From assembly GCF_023898315.1 (NCBI RefSeq), contig NC_064622.1, positions 359,349,234 through 359,413,233 of the forward strand: a DNA stretch of 64,000 bases, written 5' to 3'. This stretch comes from Schistocerca nitens. Taxonomy: Eukaryota > Arthropoda > Insecta > Orthoptera > Acrididae. The notes below the pieces were generated by a model. It was given only the letters and a program-made list of their open reading frames with translations. It was not told the DNA's origin and made no database searches. This document shows positions 20,976 through 32,017 of this stretch, one piece after another. Every line of letters starts with the position of its first letter. The stretch's first letter is position 1. The translations under genes were made by a program, and so were the position numbers.

Positions 20976-21170
20976 AGTTCAAATGGCTCTGAGCACTATG
21001 GGACTCAACTGCTGAGGTCATAAGTCCCCTAGAACTTAGAACTACTTAAACCTAACTAACTTAAGGACAACACACACATCCATGCCCGAGGCAGGATTCG
21101 AACCTGCGACCGTAGCGGTCACGCGGTTCCAGACTGTAGCGCCAGAACCGCTCGGCCACCAGCGGCCGGC
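20976..21170 (-). mobile_element. tRNA-headed SINE, family 1
   Basis: Reverse copy in the LINE 3' UTR, with target duplication TGTAATGTGTTTT at 20963-20975 and 21171-21183 (one inserted G). Confidence 0.9.
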
Positions 21171-21594
21171 TGTAATGTGTGTTTTTTTTTTTTTTTTTTT
21201 TTTTGACATGTTCCACACCCAGGAGGATTTCCTCTTTTATGGGTCTGTGGAATGAATAATTAACCTAATCTAATCTAATCTAACAGCGACTACAAAGAGG
21301 AACTGTTGGTCGTATAAGGAGTGACGCTGCGGTGGCGACATAGATATTCGGCAGACAATGACGAGGGCGGGCGCACATGAGGATATGTGCGCTGTTGTTC
21401 ACTGAATTTGGCGCGTTCACGCCAGCGCGGTTTCTGCTTGAACTGGTATAAATGGAAGCGTTCGGTCACAGCCCCAGAGTTCTGGATATTGCAGCGATTA
21501 AGAACGTCAACCCCAACTTGCAACTGAAGACAGTAGATGAATTCTTCTTTGATCATAGACGAGTCCTGGGTTTTACAGAGAGAAAGCCATTCAG

Positions 21595-22410
21595 CGACCG
21601 CCCCCAAGTTCAAGAGACATCAACTGGCAATACCAGGCATATTTAACCTAAAATTCGACGAGTTCTCATCACTGTTTTAGGAACTAAAGCAGCAAAGCAA
21701 AGGAAGTCGAAAGCGATGGATCCGCTACAGAAATCCGGAGGATCGGCGAGAAACCCACAGACTGATCATGGAACTGCAAAGCGAAGTTGAAGAATGGCGA
21801 CAGCAAACCTAGGAACACAGGATGGCGAACTCCCTGCTGAGAACACAAGACGAATAAGTCGACACACGTATTCGCTTGTCTTGACTCCTCTTTCACTGAG
21901 CGAAGTTGCTGGGAAATCGGTTGACAGCTGTGGCCTGTAGATACAACCCCATGTTTGTAGGTTTACGCTACACAAGAGGCCACCTTCTTTTCTTCGCTCC
22001 ATCATCGATCGCTGGTTTTCTCTATCTCCATCGTAAACTAGATGTTCGACTGAAGAGAAATACTGGATTCATTTTTGGAACGCAGCACACATCATTGACA
22101 GCCTTGGCGCGTGAATCTGAGCAGGAGAACACGGCAATAAAGGAAAAAAATCCTGCGACCACCACCAAGTTCAAGAGACATCAACTGGCAATACCGGGCA
22201 TATTTGACTTAAAATTCGACGAGTTCCGACCACTGTCTCAGGAACTAAATCAGCAAGGCAAAGGAAGCCGAAAACGATGGATCCGTTACAGAAACTCGTA
22301 AAATTGGCGAGAAACCCACAGACTGATCATGGAACTGCAAAGAAGAGTTAACGAATCGTGACAGCATACCTAGGAAGACAGGATGGCGAACTTTCTGCTG
22401 AGAACAAGAA
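21595..22410. repeat. direct duplication flanking a two-part module
   Basis: Two direct copies, 21595-21850 and 22156-22410 (offset about 561 bp), share CAAGAGACATCAACTGGCAA, GATGGATCCG and GAAACCCACAGACTGATCAT. In translation they resemble a Jockey-type LINE linker (RKRWIRYRN, ETHRLIMELQ). Between them lies the A+B module (21854-22135) also found at 17678-17970. Confidence 0.65.
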
Positions 22411-22579
22411 GAATGGCGAATAGTTGACAACAACAGGCGAAGAAGTGCACCAGAGAGAGCGATGAGAGGTCCCAATGAGCTCAAGGATGACTCTTTGGCT
22501 TAAGCTGATTTATAAGCCGAAATATACCAAGATCAGGTGAAGACATCCTCGATTCCAGTAGATCAGTACCTATGCCACG

Positions 22580-23744
22580 TTGAGACTGAAACAACGGAAG
22601 AAGGGGATCTCCAAAAATACTCCAGCACAAGTCTGTCCTCAGCTGATAACTCCGGCAGAGACTAAACACATTCTTGAAAACAACAAAAACAAATCACTAG
22701 GCGAAGAATTTATAAGCAAGGCTGACTTGAAACGCATGCACAGGAAACAAATTGTACAAATAACAAAAATCATGAACATCTATTTGATGTGTTGCTTCCG
22801 TGAGTGCAGGGTAGTACCCATTCCTACACCAGGAAAAGGCCTCTCTCAGTCAGGAAATTACAGACCAGTTAACCTCCACCCAGCGCTGAGAAAGGCGCTA
22901 GAAAAGTATTCTTAGGCGAATACAGGACAGCCGGCCGGAGTGGCCGAGCGGTTCTAGGCGCTACAGTCTGGAACCGCGCTACCGCTACGGTCGCAGGTTC
23001 GAATCCTGCCTTGGGCATGGATGTGTGTGATGTCCTTAGGCTAGTTAGGTTTAAGTAGTTCTAAGTTCTAGGGGACTGATGACCTCAGAAGTCCCAAAGT
23101 GCTCAGAGCTCAAGATTAGTCACCGTGGGTATTCCCCAAGACTTCGTCATGTCGCCTTCACATTTAAACTTGTACATTAAAGACATTCATAGTGTGCAAC
23201 TTTTGTCTGTCAGCTTATACGCAGATGGCATAGCGTTCTTTACTACTGGAAAGCGAGTGGATCACCTCACGCCGACGATGCAAAGGCAGTTAGGCCTTAT
23301 GGAACAGAGGGCAAAAGGCAACAAAATAACATTTAAGTCGACCAAGGAAGCAGCCATTGCGGTAGGCTCCCATTATTAAAACAACAGACCCCATGGTCAA
23401 ATACTGTCTGGGAGTACGTCATGTCAGGTAACTGCTTTAAACGACACAAATGCGAGAGAAGAAAACTCCTGAAAAGCCCGGATATGAAACAACGTAAGAA
23501 ATTACAACTGTTCCATGCCACATTAGGACCCATTCTACTATACAGGTCAACATTATGGGAAACTACATGTGAAACCGATTACAAGAACCTACAGGGGCTA
23601 CAAAATTGCTGCCTGAGATGGATCACAGGAGCCATTGTGTGGGTACGGAACCAAGAGTTACACAATAAGAGGGTATTTGACAAATTGGGCGCCCTACGAG
23701 GAATAATACGTCAACCAGGTACAGTAGGCACTTTCTGTGTTTGA
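22580..23744 (+). pseudogene. Jockey-like LINE reverse transcriptase relic, split by SINE
   Basis: Plus-strand relic. VVPIPTPGKGLSQSGNYRPV (22800-22865) is the RT fingers motif usually read as PKPGK...NYRPI. After the SINE (22930-23110) comes GIPQDFVMSPSHLNLYIKDI and SLYADGIAF, where the catalytic YADD is now YADG. The C-terminal part has LFHATLGPILLYRSTLWE and LRWITGA, typical of Jockey-clade ORF2 ends. The missing catalytic Asp, stops and the SINE show that it is dead. The duplicated region at 21595-22410 probably belongs to the same LINE. Confidence 0.78.
22930..23110 (+). mobile_element. tRNA-headed SINE, family 1 (short tail)
   Basis: Forward copy from GCCGGCCGGAGTGGCC to GTGCTCAGAGCT, lacking the last dozen bases of the body. 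No clear target duplication. Confidence 0.88.
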
Positions 23745-24090
23745 AGGGGAACAACGCTCCAACATCCATGCTCAGTTGCTGGACATGTACAACAGCAGTG
23801 AATCATTTTTTGACACAGAGGTTAGGTGCTGCAGATGATCCTAGTTGTGTCGCAAAGTCTAATGTCGAAAAACGAAGTGGCAAGCCACCTCTCTGCAAAG
23901 ATTTGGGAACCACAAGAGAGGCGGGGGCGTATCACAAACGACGCGCATGTCAAAAAAGTGAAAATCAGTTGCGGATCAGTTTTTAACATTTTGCACGCCA
24001 TTTTGAACTCGGCAAAGGTTGTCACCAGTTGGGGTCTGCTACTGCTCACATCAGTTCAAAAAGCCCACCAAACTGAAGCGGAAATGTTGT
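23745..24090. other. unassigned, probably LINE 3' flank
   Basis: No motif recognised. Position directly after the Jockey-like C-terminus suggests degraded 3' LINE sequence. Confidence 0.35.
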
Positions 24091-24252
24091 AGCTGTGTCA
24101 GACCAGTTTAGATGACTTCTTGTCGAGCTACCTAATGCCGGAGGAACCACGTACTCGCCTGAGACGTGTTTCAACACTGGACAGAGTTTGAAAGAGGCTG
24201 AATTGTGGCTCTCCATTTGGCCGGCTGGTTCGATCGTGGAGAATCTGTATTT

Positions 24253-24367
24253 GGTTCAAATGGCTCTAAGCACTATGGGACTTAACATCTGAGGTCATCA
24301 GTCCCCTGGACTTAGAACTACTTAAACCGAACTAACCTAAGGACAGCACACACATCCATGCCCGAGG
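24253..24367 (-). mobile_element. tRNA-headed SINE, family 1, truncated
   Basis: Reverse copy with only the tail and body up to CATCCATGCCCGAGG; the tRNA-like head is absent. No clear target duplication was found. Confidence 0.85.
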
Positions 24368-24965
24368 TATCCAGATTTATGTGGCACTCGGATGTGACAG
24401 TGGTCCAGTGTTGGATTGCACAGCAACGTGGCTGCAGGCATACTCGTAGTCAAGGACACAGTCGATCACTGCTGCCCCCCCACAAGATATGATCGCCATA
24501 TTGTGTACTGGGCACATTGTAACCCTTTCACTTCAGCGCCCGCCATCCGAGAACAAGTAATGGCCTCCCTACAACTTTCTGCCATCCCGCACCATTGGTG
24601 GGAGATTAGCATCAGTCGGACTAGGGAATCATGGTCCCATGTGTAGGCTGCCGCTAACACTTTAAGACAAACAGCAGCGTTTGGAATGACACCGTGACTG
24701 GTAAGCATGAACTGCTGATGAATGGCGTCTCATTGTGTTCCTCAACGAATCACGGTTCTGTAGTAACCCGGATGATCATGGTTGGTGAATATGGTGGCGA
24801 CTTATCGGATGTCCCATTCTTTCAACACGTTAGAGAGGCACAGCTGTGTTAAAGCTTGCGTAATGGTATGGAAGCACCGGGTATGATTTCAGGTCACGTC
24901 TGGTAGCGACTGAGGGAACTCTGACGGTACAAAAATACATCACGATAATTCTGCATCCTCATGTA

Positions 24966-26387
24966 CACACCTGGAAATTGAAATAAGAACACCGTGAATT
25001 CATTGTCCCAGGAAGGGGAAACTTTATTGACACATTCCTGGGGTCAGATACATCACATGATCACACTGACAGAACCACAGGCACATAGACACAGGCAACA
25101 GAGCATGCACAATGTCGGCACTAGTTCAGTGTATACCCACCTTTCGCAGCAATGCAGGCTGCTATTCTCCCATGGAGACGATCGTAGAGATGCTGGATGT
25201 AGTCCTGTGGAACGGCTTGCCATGCCATTTCCACCTGGCGCCTCAGTTGGACCAGCGTTCGTGCTGGACGTGCAGACCGCGTGAGACGACGCTTCATCCA
25301 GTCCCAAACATGCTCAATGGGGGACAGATCCGGAGATCTTGCTGGCCAGGGTAGTTGACTTACACCTTCTAGAGCACGTTGGGTGGCACGGGATACATGC
25401 GGACGTGCATTGTCCTGTTGGAACAGCAAGTTCCCTTGCCGGTCTAGGAATGGTAGAACGATGGGTTCGATGACGGTTTGGATGTACCGTGCACTATTCA
25501 GTGTCCCCTCGACGATCACCAGTGGTGTACGGCCAGTGTAGGAGATCGCTCCCCACACCATGGTGCCGGGTGTTGGCCCTGTGTGCCTCGGTCGTATGCA
25601 GTCCTGATTGTGGCGCTCACCTGCACGGCGCCAAACACGCATACGACCATCATTGGCACCAAGGCAGAAGCGACTCTCATCGCTGAAGACGACACGTCTC
25701 CATTCGTCCCTCCATTCACGCTTGTCGCGACACCACTGGAGGCGGGCTGCACGATGTTGGGGCGTGAGCGGAAGACGGCCTAACGGTGTGCGGGACTGTA
25801 GCCCAGCTTCATGGAGACGGTTGCGAATGGTCCTCGCCGATACCCCAGGAGCAACAGTGTCCCTAATTTGCTGGGAAGTGGCGGTGCGGTCACCTACGGC
25901 ACTGCGTAGGATCCTACGGTCTTGGCGTGCATCCGTGCGTCGCTGCGGTCCGGTCCCAGGTCGACGGGCACGTGCACCTTCCGCCGACCACTGGCGACAA
26001 CATCGATGTACTGTGGAGACCTCACGCCCCACGTGTTGAGCAATTCGGCGGTACGTCCACCCGGCCTCCCGCATGCCCACTATACGCCCTCGCTCAAAGT
26101 CCGTCAACTGCACATACGGTTCACGTCCACGCTGTCGCGGCATGCTACCAGTGTTAAAGACTGTGATGGAGCTCCGTATGCCACGGCAAACCGGCTGACA
26201 CTGACGGCGGCGGTGCACAAATGCTGCGCAGCTAGCGCCATTCGACGGCCAACACCGCGGGTCCTGGTGTGTCCGCTGTGCCGTGCGTGTGATCATTGCT
26301 TGTACAGCCCTCTCGCAGTGTCCAGAGCAAGTATGGTGGGTCTGACACACCGGTGTCAATGTGTTCTTTTTTCCATTTCCAGGAGTG
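24966..26387 (-). mobile_element. Tc1-like element, family B copy 2
   Basis: Second near-identical family-B element. It begins CACACCTGGAAATTGAA after TA (24964-24965) and ends TTCCAGGAGTG before TA (26388-26389). Its length of 1422 bp matches copy 1 plus the TG missing there. It is inserted in an old Tc1-like relic. Confidence 0.95.
25121..26143 (-). CDS. Tc1-like transposase, apparently intact (Tc1-B copy 2)
   Basis: 340 codons from ATG 26143 (MPRQRGREP) to TAG. It has the same architecture as the 8156-9178 copy: two helix-turn-helix units, a basic GRPR-like linker, then Asp155, Asp244 and Glu277, with 32 residues between the last two. The four differences from copy 1 are Gly100, Gln116, Lys141 and Asn340; none touches a catalytic motif. 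It keeps the same 72 stop-free codons upstream of the ATG. Shared spacing in both copies shows that the 32-residue gap is a family feature. Whether the protein is made or active cannot be seen here. Confidence 0.93.
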   Translation of the reverse strand: MPRQRGREPYVQLTDFERGRIVGMREAGWTYRRIAQHVGREVSTVHRCCRQWSAEGARARRPGTGPQRRTDARQDRRILRSAVGDRTATSQQIRDTVAPGVSARTIRNRLHEAGLQSRTPLGRLPLTPQHRAARLQWCRDKREWRDEWRRVVFSDESRFCLGANDGRMRVWRRAGERHNQDCIRPRHTGPTPGTMVWGAISYTGRTPLVIVEGTLNSARYIQTVIEPIVLPFLDRQGNLLFQQDNARPHVSRATQRALEGVSQLPWPARSPDLSPIEHVWDWMKRRLTRSARPARTLVQLRRQVEMAWQAVPQDYIQHLYDRLHGRIAACIAAKGGYTLN

Positions 26388-26879
26388 TATTATTAACTCA
26401 TATGTGACAGAATAGTGGTACCAGTTTTCAACAATACGATGCCCGTCCACGCACGGCACTTTCTGTATGAACTGAGTCATGTTGAGGTACCCCCATGACC
26501 AGCAAAATACCCAGATCTGTCCCCAATAGAACATGAGTGAGATCAGTTCTGGCGCCAACTCTGTCCCAGTGACAGTTTCCAGGGTATAAAGGACGTAGTT
26601 ACAACAGCTGCGGGCCAGATTGTCTCAGGAGAGAATAGAATAGCTTATGGACACCGCTGTCAGCCAAATCACTGTATGCATCCAGATCAGAGCGGGCACC
26701 ACCTCATACTGATAAGCGGGCCCATGCTAACAACTTATTTGTAATTTGACTTCATACTGTAATCACTGAAATAATATCACATACTTCCTCAATCCGCTAA
26801 GTTTCATTCCGTTTCACCCTCCCCTTACAGGTGTCTTATTTTGCTTGTTAGAAATTGTATATGACAGATCGCTACGAAA

Positions 26880-27070
26880 AAAGATTGTGAAAAAGACTAA
26901 AATGATAAGGGCATGTGGAGAGAGAGAATGAGAAGAGGCCTTGGAATATTCAAGATGAACATGGAGTGCAAGAGACCAAGGCGAAGACTGACAAAAGGCT
27001 AGAAGGAAGAAAGGATTTAGGAGAGAGGTGAAGACTGGACCAAGGTAGCGACAGAGAGATGGTGAGAAAA
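26880..27070 (+). pseudogene. LINE C-terminal fragment (RTE-like)
   Basis: The plus strand reads KKTKMIRACGERMRRGLGIF then MECKRPRRRLTK, resembling the C-terminal GKRPRGRPK stretch of RTE-like and related LINE ORF2 proteins. It is short and carries stops. Alternatives are possible. Confidence 0.4.
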
Positions 27071-27957
27071 CCTGAGGAGATCTATATCTACACCAATACT
27101 CCGCAAGTCACCTTACGGTGTGTAGCAGAGGGTGCTTCTGATAGCACTACCTGTTCCTCCCTTCCCCGTTTCACTGATGAATGGTGCGTGGGAAGAATCA
27201 TTGTCAATGAAGCTACGTATGATTTCCAATTTCTCTGATTTTCTAGTAGTGACGAGACGAACGTGGAATAGCGTAATATGTTGTACGGCTCTTCTTGGAA
27301 TATGCGCTCTGTAATTTCAACAACAAATCTCTCTTGACGTTATTAATACAGGTAATTTCATGTATGAGTCCGAGATCCTTGTGAATACTTTCTGAATAAA
27401 ACCGTTTGGATTGCTTACTATGCGTCTTTTTTCATAACGCCTTTTCGGCTACTGCCATTATCAAAACAAAACTCAGAGCAAGGTTCAATGTCAGTATCAA
27501 TAAAATAAGTTCCTAATCGGAGCTCCAACTCCTGACACTGAACATTGTTGTAGGGATGCTGAGTTTTAAACTGACGACGGCAACAGCCAAAACGACGTTA
27601 CAAATGAAAACATATGTCAAGCGATCTAAATTGTTTTATTCACAGAACTCTCCTTGATGCACAACGCCTCTCTCGTAACGTCTGGACTGGAGGTTATTGT
27701 TCTCCATAGCGCTTTCACTCAGATTAGACGATCCAGTGACGAAGTGCGTCGCTCTTCGTTGGATCTCGTGTGTTTGGGTGTGTGTGTGTGTCTTCTTATT
27801 CCCTAATATCTGTTTTTTGCGGTCTTTTCACTTTAGAATGTTCTGGATGGCTACTCCTAGGTATTGTATGGTAGCTATTGTTTCTTGTGATTTGTCACAA
27901 AGGGTATAATATAATAGTAGTGGATTCTTCTCCTGTTACGCACAGTACGTTACATTG

Positions 27958-28148
27958 CCGGCCCACGTGGCCGAGCGGTTCTAGGCGCTTCAGCCTGGAA
28001 CCGCGCGACCACTTCGGTCGCAGGTTCGAATCCTGCCTCGGGCATGGATGTGTGTGATGTCCTTAGGTTAGTTAGGTTTAAGTAGTTCTAAGTTCTAGGA
28101 GACTGATGATCTAAGATGTTAAGTCCCATAGTGCTCCGAGCCATTTGA
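27958..28148 (+). mobile_element. tRNA-headed SINE, family 1
   Basis: Forward copy in the LINE C-terminal region. Target duplication AGTACGTTACATTG at 27944-27957 and 28149-28162. Confidence 0.95.
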
Positions 28149-28525
28149 AGTACGTTACATTGTATTTATATACAATATTGACGATTAGCTGCCAATCCCT
28201 GTACCAAGTGTCGAACCCCTGCAGGTCTTCTTGTATTTGGGTCAGTTTTGAAGTGTGCGATTTCTTTGTATATAACAGCATCATGGAAGTTTACGACGTT
28301 ATACGCTAGGTCATTTATATATATTGTAAAAAGTAATGGTCTTACAAGGTGGAATGAGACTGATTTTCTTTGCAAAATGTGGCAACCCTGCAGGCTTGTG
28401 TAGGCACAATGTAAGTGACCTTGGACTATAAGCTGCTTCTAGTCCAAGCGGCACATCGATGCAACCGCTCAGTCATGAGTTGTGTTGTAATAAGTTAACA
28501 CGTGTTCGTGTCTCTCGTCACGGAA

Positions 28526-29731
28526 ATGGAACTGCATAATATTGCGCAATGGTGTGCCATTTCTTTTTGCATTAAATTGGGTGAAAAGGCGACGACGACT
28601 TACGGTAAACTTCAGAAAGCTTTTGGAGAGGAGGTTATGTCAAGAGCTCAAGTTTTTCGTTGCTATAAAATGTTTAGTGAAGGCAGAACGAATGCTGAAG
28701 ATGAAGACCACAGTGGACGACCATCAACCTTACGGACAGATGTTAACTCGTACGATCTGATCGAAGATTATCCGTGAAAATGAGTGCAGAGGAACTGAAC
28801 ATCAATAGAGAAACGGTTCATCTAATAATAACTGAAGATCTTGGTGTGAGAAAGATTTGTGTAAAAATGGTCCCCAAAAATCTCACAACACAACAGCGAG
28901 AAACACGGAAAAATGTGGCAGCCGCCGGCCGGTGTGGCCACGCGGTTCTAGGCGGTCGCAGGTTCGAATCCTGCCTCGGGCATGGAAGTGTGTGATGGCC
29001 TTAGGTTAGTTAGGTTTAAATAGTTCTAAGTCTAGGGGACTGATGACCTCAGATGTTAAGTCCCATAGTGCTTAGAGCCATTTGAACCATTTTTTGTGGC
29101 AGCCGATCTGTTAGAGCAAACGGAAATCAATCCAGAATTGTTGAGCCGTGTTATCACTGGTGATGAATGTTGTTTTTTTCAGTACGATCCAGAGACAAAA
29201 CGCCAAAGTTCGCAATGGTGCACAAAGGGATCACCCAGACCAAAAAATGCTGGAATGTCAAAGTCAAAAGTGAAATGCATGCTTGTGTGCTTCTTTGATT
29301 CCAAGGGAATCTTCATAAAGAGTGGGTGCCTCTTAGACTAACATTTAACCAATATTACTACAAAGAAACTTTAGAAAGACTTCATAAATTAGTTCTTCGT
29401 GTCCGTGCCAACATTGCTGATAACTGGATTCTGCATCACGATAATACGCCATCCCATACTGCCCTGTCAGTACTGCAATTTTTAACCTCAAAACAAATTT
29501 CAGTACTAGCACAGCCGCCTTATTCACCAGATATCGTTCCGTGCGACTTTTTTTCTATTTCCAAGAGTCAAAACGGCGGTCAAGGGACACCATTTTCAAA
29601 CAACACAAGATGTCCAAAAAGCTGTGACGAGGGTCTTGGAGGATATTACAGGAGATGAGTTCCAGAAATGTTACCATCAATGGCAGAAGCGCTGGAAAAA
29701 ATCGTGTGCAATCAGGAGGGAACTATTTTGA
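28526..29731 (+). pseudogene. mariner transposase pseudogene, split by SINE
   Basis: Begins MELHNIAQWCAISFCIKLG with an N-terminal helix-turn-helix region (QVFRCYKMFSEGR, GRPSTLRT). It breaks frame near 28760 and proceeds with ELNINRETVHLIITEDLGVR. The catalytic motifs are ITGDECCFFQYDPETKRQ, HHDNTPSHTA and PPYSPDIVPCDFF, with 34 residues between the second and third Asp (DD34D). The SINE at 28925-29094 separates RKNVAA from ADLLEQTE; removing it with one target copy restores the junction. Frameshifts near 28760, 29330 and 29560 inactivate it. Confidence 0.85.
28925..29094 (+). mobile_element. tRNA-headed SINE, family 1, internal deletion
   Basis: Forward copy with the stretch between A and B boxes reduced (TTCTAGGCGGTCGCAGG). 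Target duplication TGTGGCAGCCG at 28914-28924 and 29095-29105. Confidence 0.93.
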
Positions 29732-30599
29732 AGGAGACAACACTAAACTTGACTAAAACGGTAAGCAAAATTTTTTTTTCACATCAGTCTCATTATTTTA
29801 CTGTCGCGCCTCGTATAACACCCCTTTGCGGTAGGCTCGAAGTCATTTTTACGTCTGAAGATTTCCCTCCATTGAGAACGACGCTCTGTGCTCTGTTTGC
29901 CAGAAACTCTTCCACGTAATCACACAGTCGATCTAATTTTCCGCGAGTTCTTATTTTATTCATTAGGCGGCAGTGCGAATCTGTATCGAATGCCTTCCGG
30001 AAGTCGTGATCTATTGTTTTCTGAGGCTCGTGGACGAACAGAATGAGCAGCGTTTCACACGGATGTAATTTTCGGAATCCATGTTGATTCCTAGAGAAGC
30101 GATTCTTCGGTCTCCAGGTATGTCGTAATATGTGAACATAAAACACGATCCAAAATTCCAGAAGAGACAGACGTCAGAGATAGAGACCTATTCTAGACCA
30201 TTCTTAAAAAAGGGGATGACCTGCGTTTTTTTTTCCAGTTACTACAAACACTTCGTACTTCCACTGAACTGTGGTACACTGCTGCCAGAAGAGGAGTAAG
30301 TTTTTCGCGTGCTCTACACATAGTCATATTAGTATCCCATCAGTTGATATTTTGTTACTTGCATGACTCTCCCATTTTTAGCTGGCAAGTTATCGCCTCC
30401 ACTTATTACGACAGCATGATCAGGAAGATTGCTCGTGATATTCTCCAAGTTAAATCTTATGCGCTCTACGACTACAGATCCCGACGCATTTGTTCTATAA
30501 ATGCAACCGATTTCGAGCCTTATGTTCCAAGCAGACCTTGCCAAACGCAGAAAAATGCGCAAGATGATGACGATTCGTGACGTTATTCCTGTATGTGTA

Positions 30600-31852
30600 A
30601 GGGGCGTTCAAAAAGAAACGGGTCGGAGGCATAATTACAGAAACTAGTACCTGTATGTTAGAAGTATTGACCCTGGCTGTTGAGATACTTGTCCGACTGT
30701 GACACAAGGCGGTGAATGTTAGCCAGTTCCGCACGTACACCTGGATGTCATCGTCCGAGGTGAATCGTTGCCCCTAAGAGGACCAAAAATGGCGTAATCA
30801 CATGGAAAGAGGTCCGGACTTGATGGAAGGTGGCATTTTTGCATGAGTGCCGCGACTGTGTTGGCCTTATGAGGCTTTCCTCTGTCGTGGAACAGAATGG
30901 CCTCACGGATGAGATTGCCTGGTCGTTTTGATTTGATCGCTAGGCGAAGGGTGGTTAAGGTTTGCAAGTAACGCTGGGCATTCACTGTTGTCCCGTGCTG
31001 CAGGAAGGGTGCCATCTTGGTCAAAGAAGAACGTCAGCATAACCTTTCCTGCACTCATGTTGATGGCCTTGGCTTATTTGGTGGTGGTGGTTTGGGATGC
31101 TTACACTGAAGACTTTGTCGTTTTGATTCTGGTTCGAAGTGATGACACCATGACTCATCTCCAGCTACCACTCGTGCCAGGAACGCATTCCCTTCCTGAG
31201 AATAGCTCTGCAGATGAGCAAGATAGTGGACCATTCGACATGCTTCCTGGTATGGTTGAAGACTGTGGGTGACCCACTGGGCACACACTTTGCACATGTG
31301 CAGTCGTTCCTTCATGATGGTGTGAACACTTCCGTCGCTCAATCCTATCACGGCAGCTATGGCTTTAACTGTCACTCGGCGGTCCTGGGTAACGAGTGCG
31401 TCCACCAGCTGGACGATGTCATCGGTAACGCAGTGTGGTGCTCCAGACCGTGCATCATCGGCTAACGACACCCGTCCTTCCCTGAAGCGCTTGTGCCACG
31501 CCTTGACCCTTGCAAGGGACATGCAGTGTTCGCCGTACACTTGTGATATTCGTCAATAAGTGTCCGTTCCTCCTACTCCTTCCGCTGTCGGAAAACGAAC
31601 AACACCTCTTTGCTCTTCTGTTGACGCCTCCATGTCACTGTTTGCAATGCGACTGGCAGCGTTGGATGTTTGATGCATACTGCTACTAACTCTGTATAGT
31701 CACGTGACGTGCACACGTGCCCTCTAGCGACGGGCTGTGAACTTCCACGCTCTGGTCGCAACCACCCCTCGTTACACACCCCACGACATTATCCTCCTGT
31801 CACCAGTTTCCGCATTCCAGACTCCGATTCGTTTCTCTTTGAACGCCCCTGA
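30600..31852 (-). mobile_element. mariner element, second family
   Basis: Ends AGGGGCGTTCAAAAAGAAAC on the left and the inverse (GTTTCTCTTTGAACGCCCCT) on the right, with TA on each side (30598-30599, 31853-31854). Coding is on the minus strand. The element borders the LINE endonuclease fragment on its left. Confidence 0.87.
30658..31633 (-). pseudogene. mariner transposase pseudogene
   Basis: Starts MEASTEEQRGVVRF at 31633 and meets a stop after about 26 codons. It continues VYGEHCMSLARVKAWHKRFR and SLADDARSG, with a second HTH RRVTVKAIAAVIGLS. The core has VAGDESWCHHFEPESKRQS, then after a frameshift FLQHGTTVNAQRY, LFHDRGKPHKANT and SPDLFPCDYAIFG. About six residues are deleted between the second and third Asp (28 residues counted, 34 expected). 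The natural end SQGQYF and TAA lie at 30658-30660. Confidence 0.85.
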
Positions 31853-32017
31853 TATAAAGCAGAAATGATATTAAGCCTAAGATAGATGACAGCTGTTGGT
31901 GCATGCTGCCCAGCTACAGTCTGGGTGGTATACTACAGGTAGCATGTAAAACTGTAAATATGCTATTATCTTACGTCGAAAAGATGGAGAAACTTACTTG
32001 TGGTCTTTGTCAACATA

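Larger units (their letters stand above)
20230..21283 (+). mobile_element. LINE 3' end with TAATC tail
   Basis: Plus-strand 3' part of a LINE: a C-terminal ORF2 fragment followed by a UTR that ends in AACCTAATCTAATCTAATCT at about 21265. The tail repeat and C-terminal motifs match the long minus-strand LINE at 56493-59450. It is split by a family-1 SINE at 20976-21170, and a long T-run follows at 21182-21204. Confidence 0.75.
24100..26740 (+). mobile_element. degenerate Tc1-like element, doubly interrupted
   Basis: Old plus-strand Tc1-like relic. WTEFERG and LAGWFDRG (24180-24240) match the first helix-turn-helix; later come VFNNTMPVHARH (near 26425, the D-containing DNARPH block with Asp lost) and AKYPDLSPIEHE (26495-26530). 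Multiple stops are present throughout. It was hit by a truncated SINE (24253-24367) and by Tc1-B copy 2 (24966-26387). The outer ends were not identified. Confidence 0.65.
28345..29813 (+). mobile_element. mariner element, DD34D
   Basis: Mariner with inverted ends carrying AATGAGACTGAT on the left (near 28353) and the inverse on the right (near 29785). The outermost bases CAAGGTGG and CGCCTCG lie next to TA at 28343-28344 and 29814-29815. It is inserted in the RT gene of a CR1-like LINE and itself carries a SINE. Confidence 0.88.
27600..30562 (-). pseudogene. CR1-like LINE endonuclease/RT pseudogene
   Basis: Endonuclease remnant: EIGCIYRTNASGSVVVERI and HAVVISGGDNLP (30329-30562), with the catalytic GDFN-like box altered. 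RT: NQHGFRKLHPCET, HDFRKAFDTDSHCRL and LPQRGVI up to 29816. It then resumes across the mariner with RPLLFTIYINDLAYNVV (28340-28290), and the FADDA box has become FHDAVIYKE. Removing the mariner and one TA joins the codons for Val-Ile and Arg-Pro in frame. It is inactive by active-site change and stops. Confidence 0.8.
27071..30590 (-). mobile_element. CR1-like LINE, interrupted by SINE and mariner
   Basis: LINE on the minus strand spread over 3.5 kb by later insertions. In coding order: an endonuclease fragment (30562-30329), the RT (30300-29816, then 28342-28160), C-terminal pieces (27950-27600) and a 3' UTR (27330-27071) with the CTACACCAATACTCCGCAAG end. A mariner (28345-29813) sits in the RT palm, and a SINE (27958-28148) lies further on. 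A stretch of about 250 bp at 27330-27590 is unexplained. Confidence 0.8.

Noticed and set aside
21906-22301. Plus-strand open frame of 131 codons
   Set aside because: It joins the A/B module to the LINE-like duplication; the chimeric frame is a by-product of the rearrangement.
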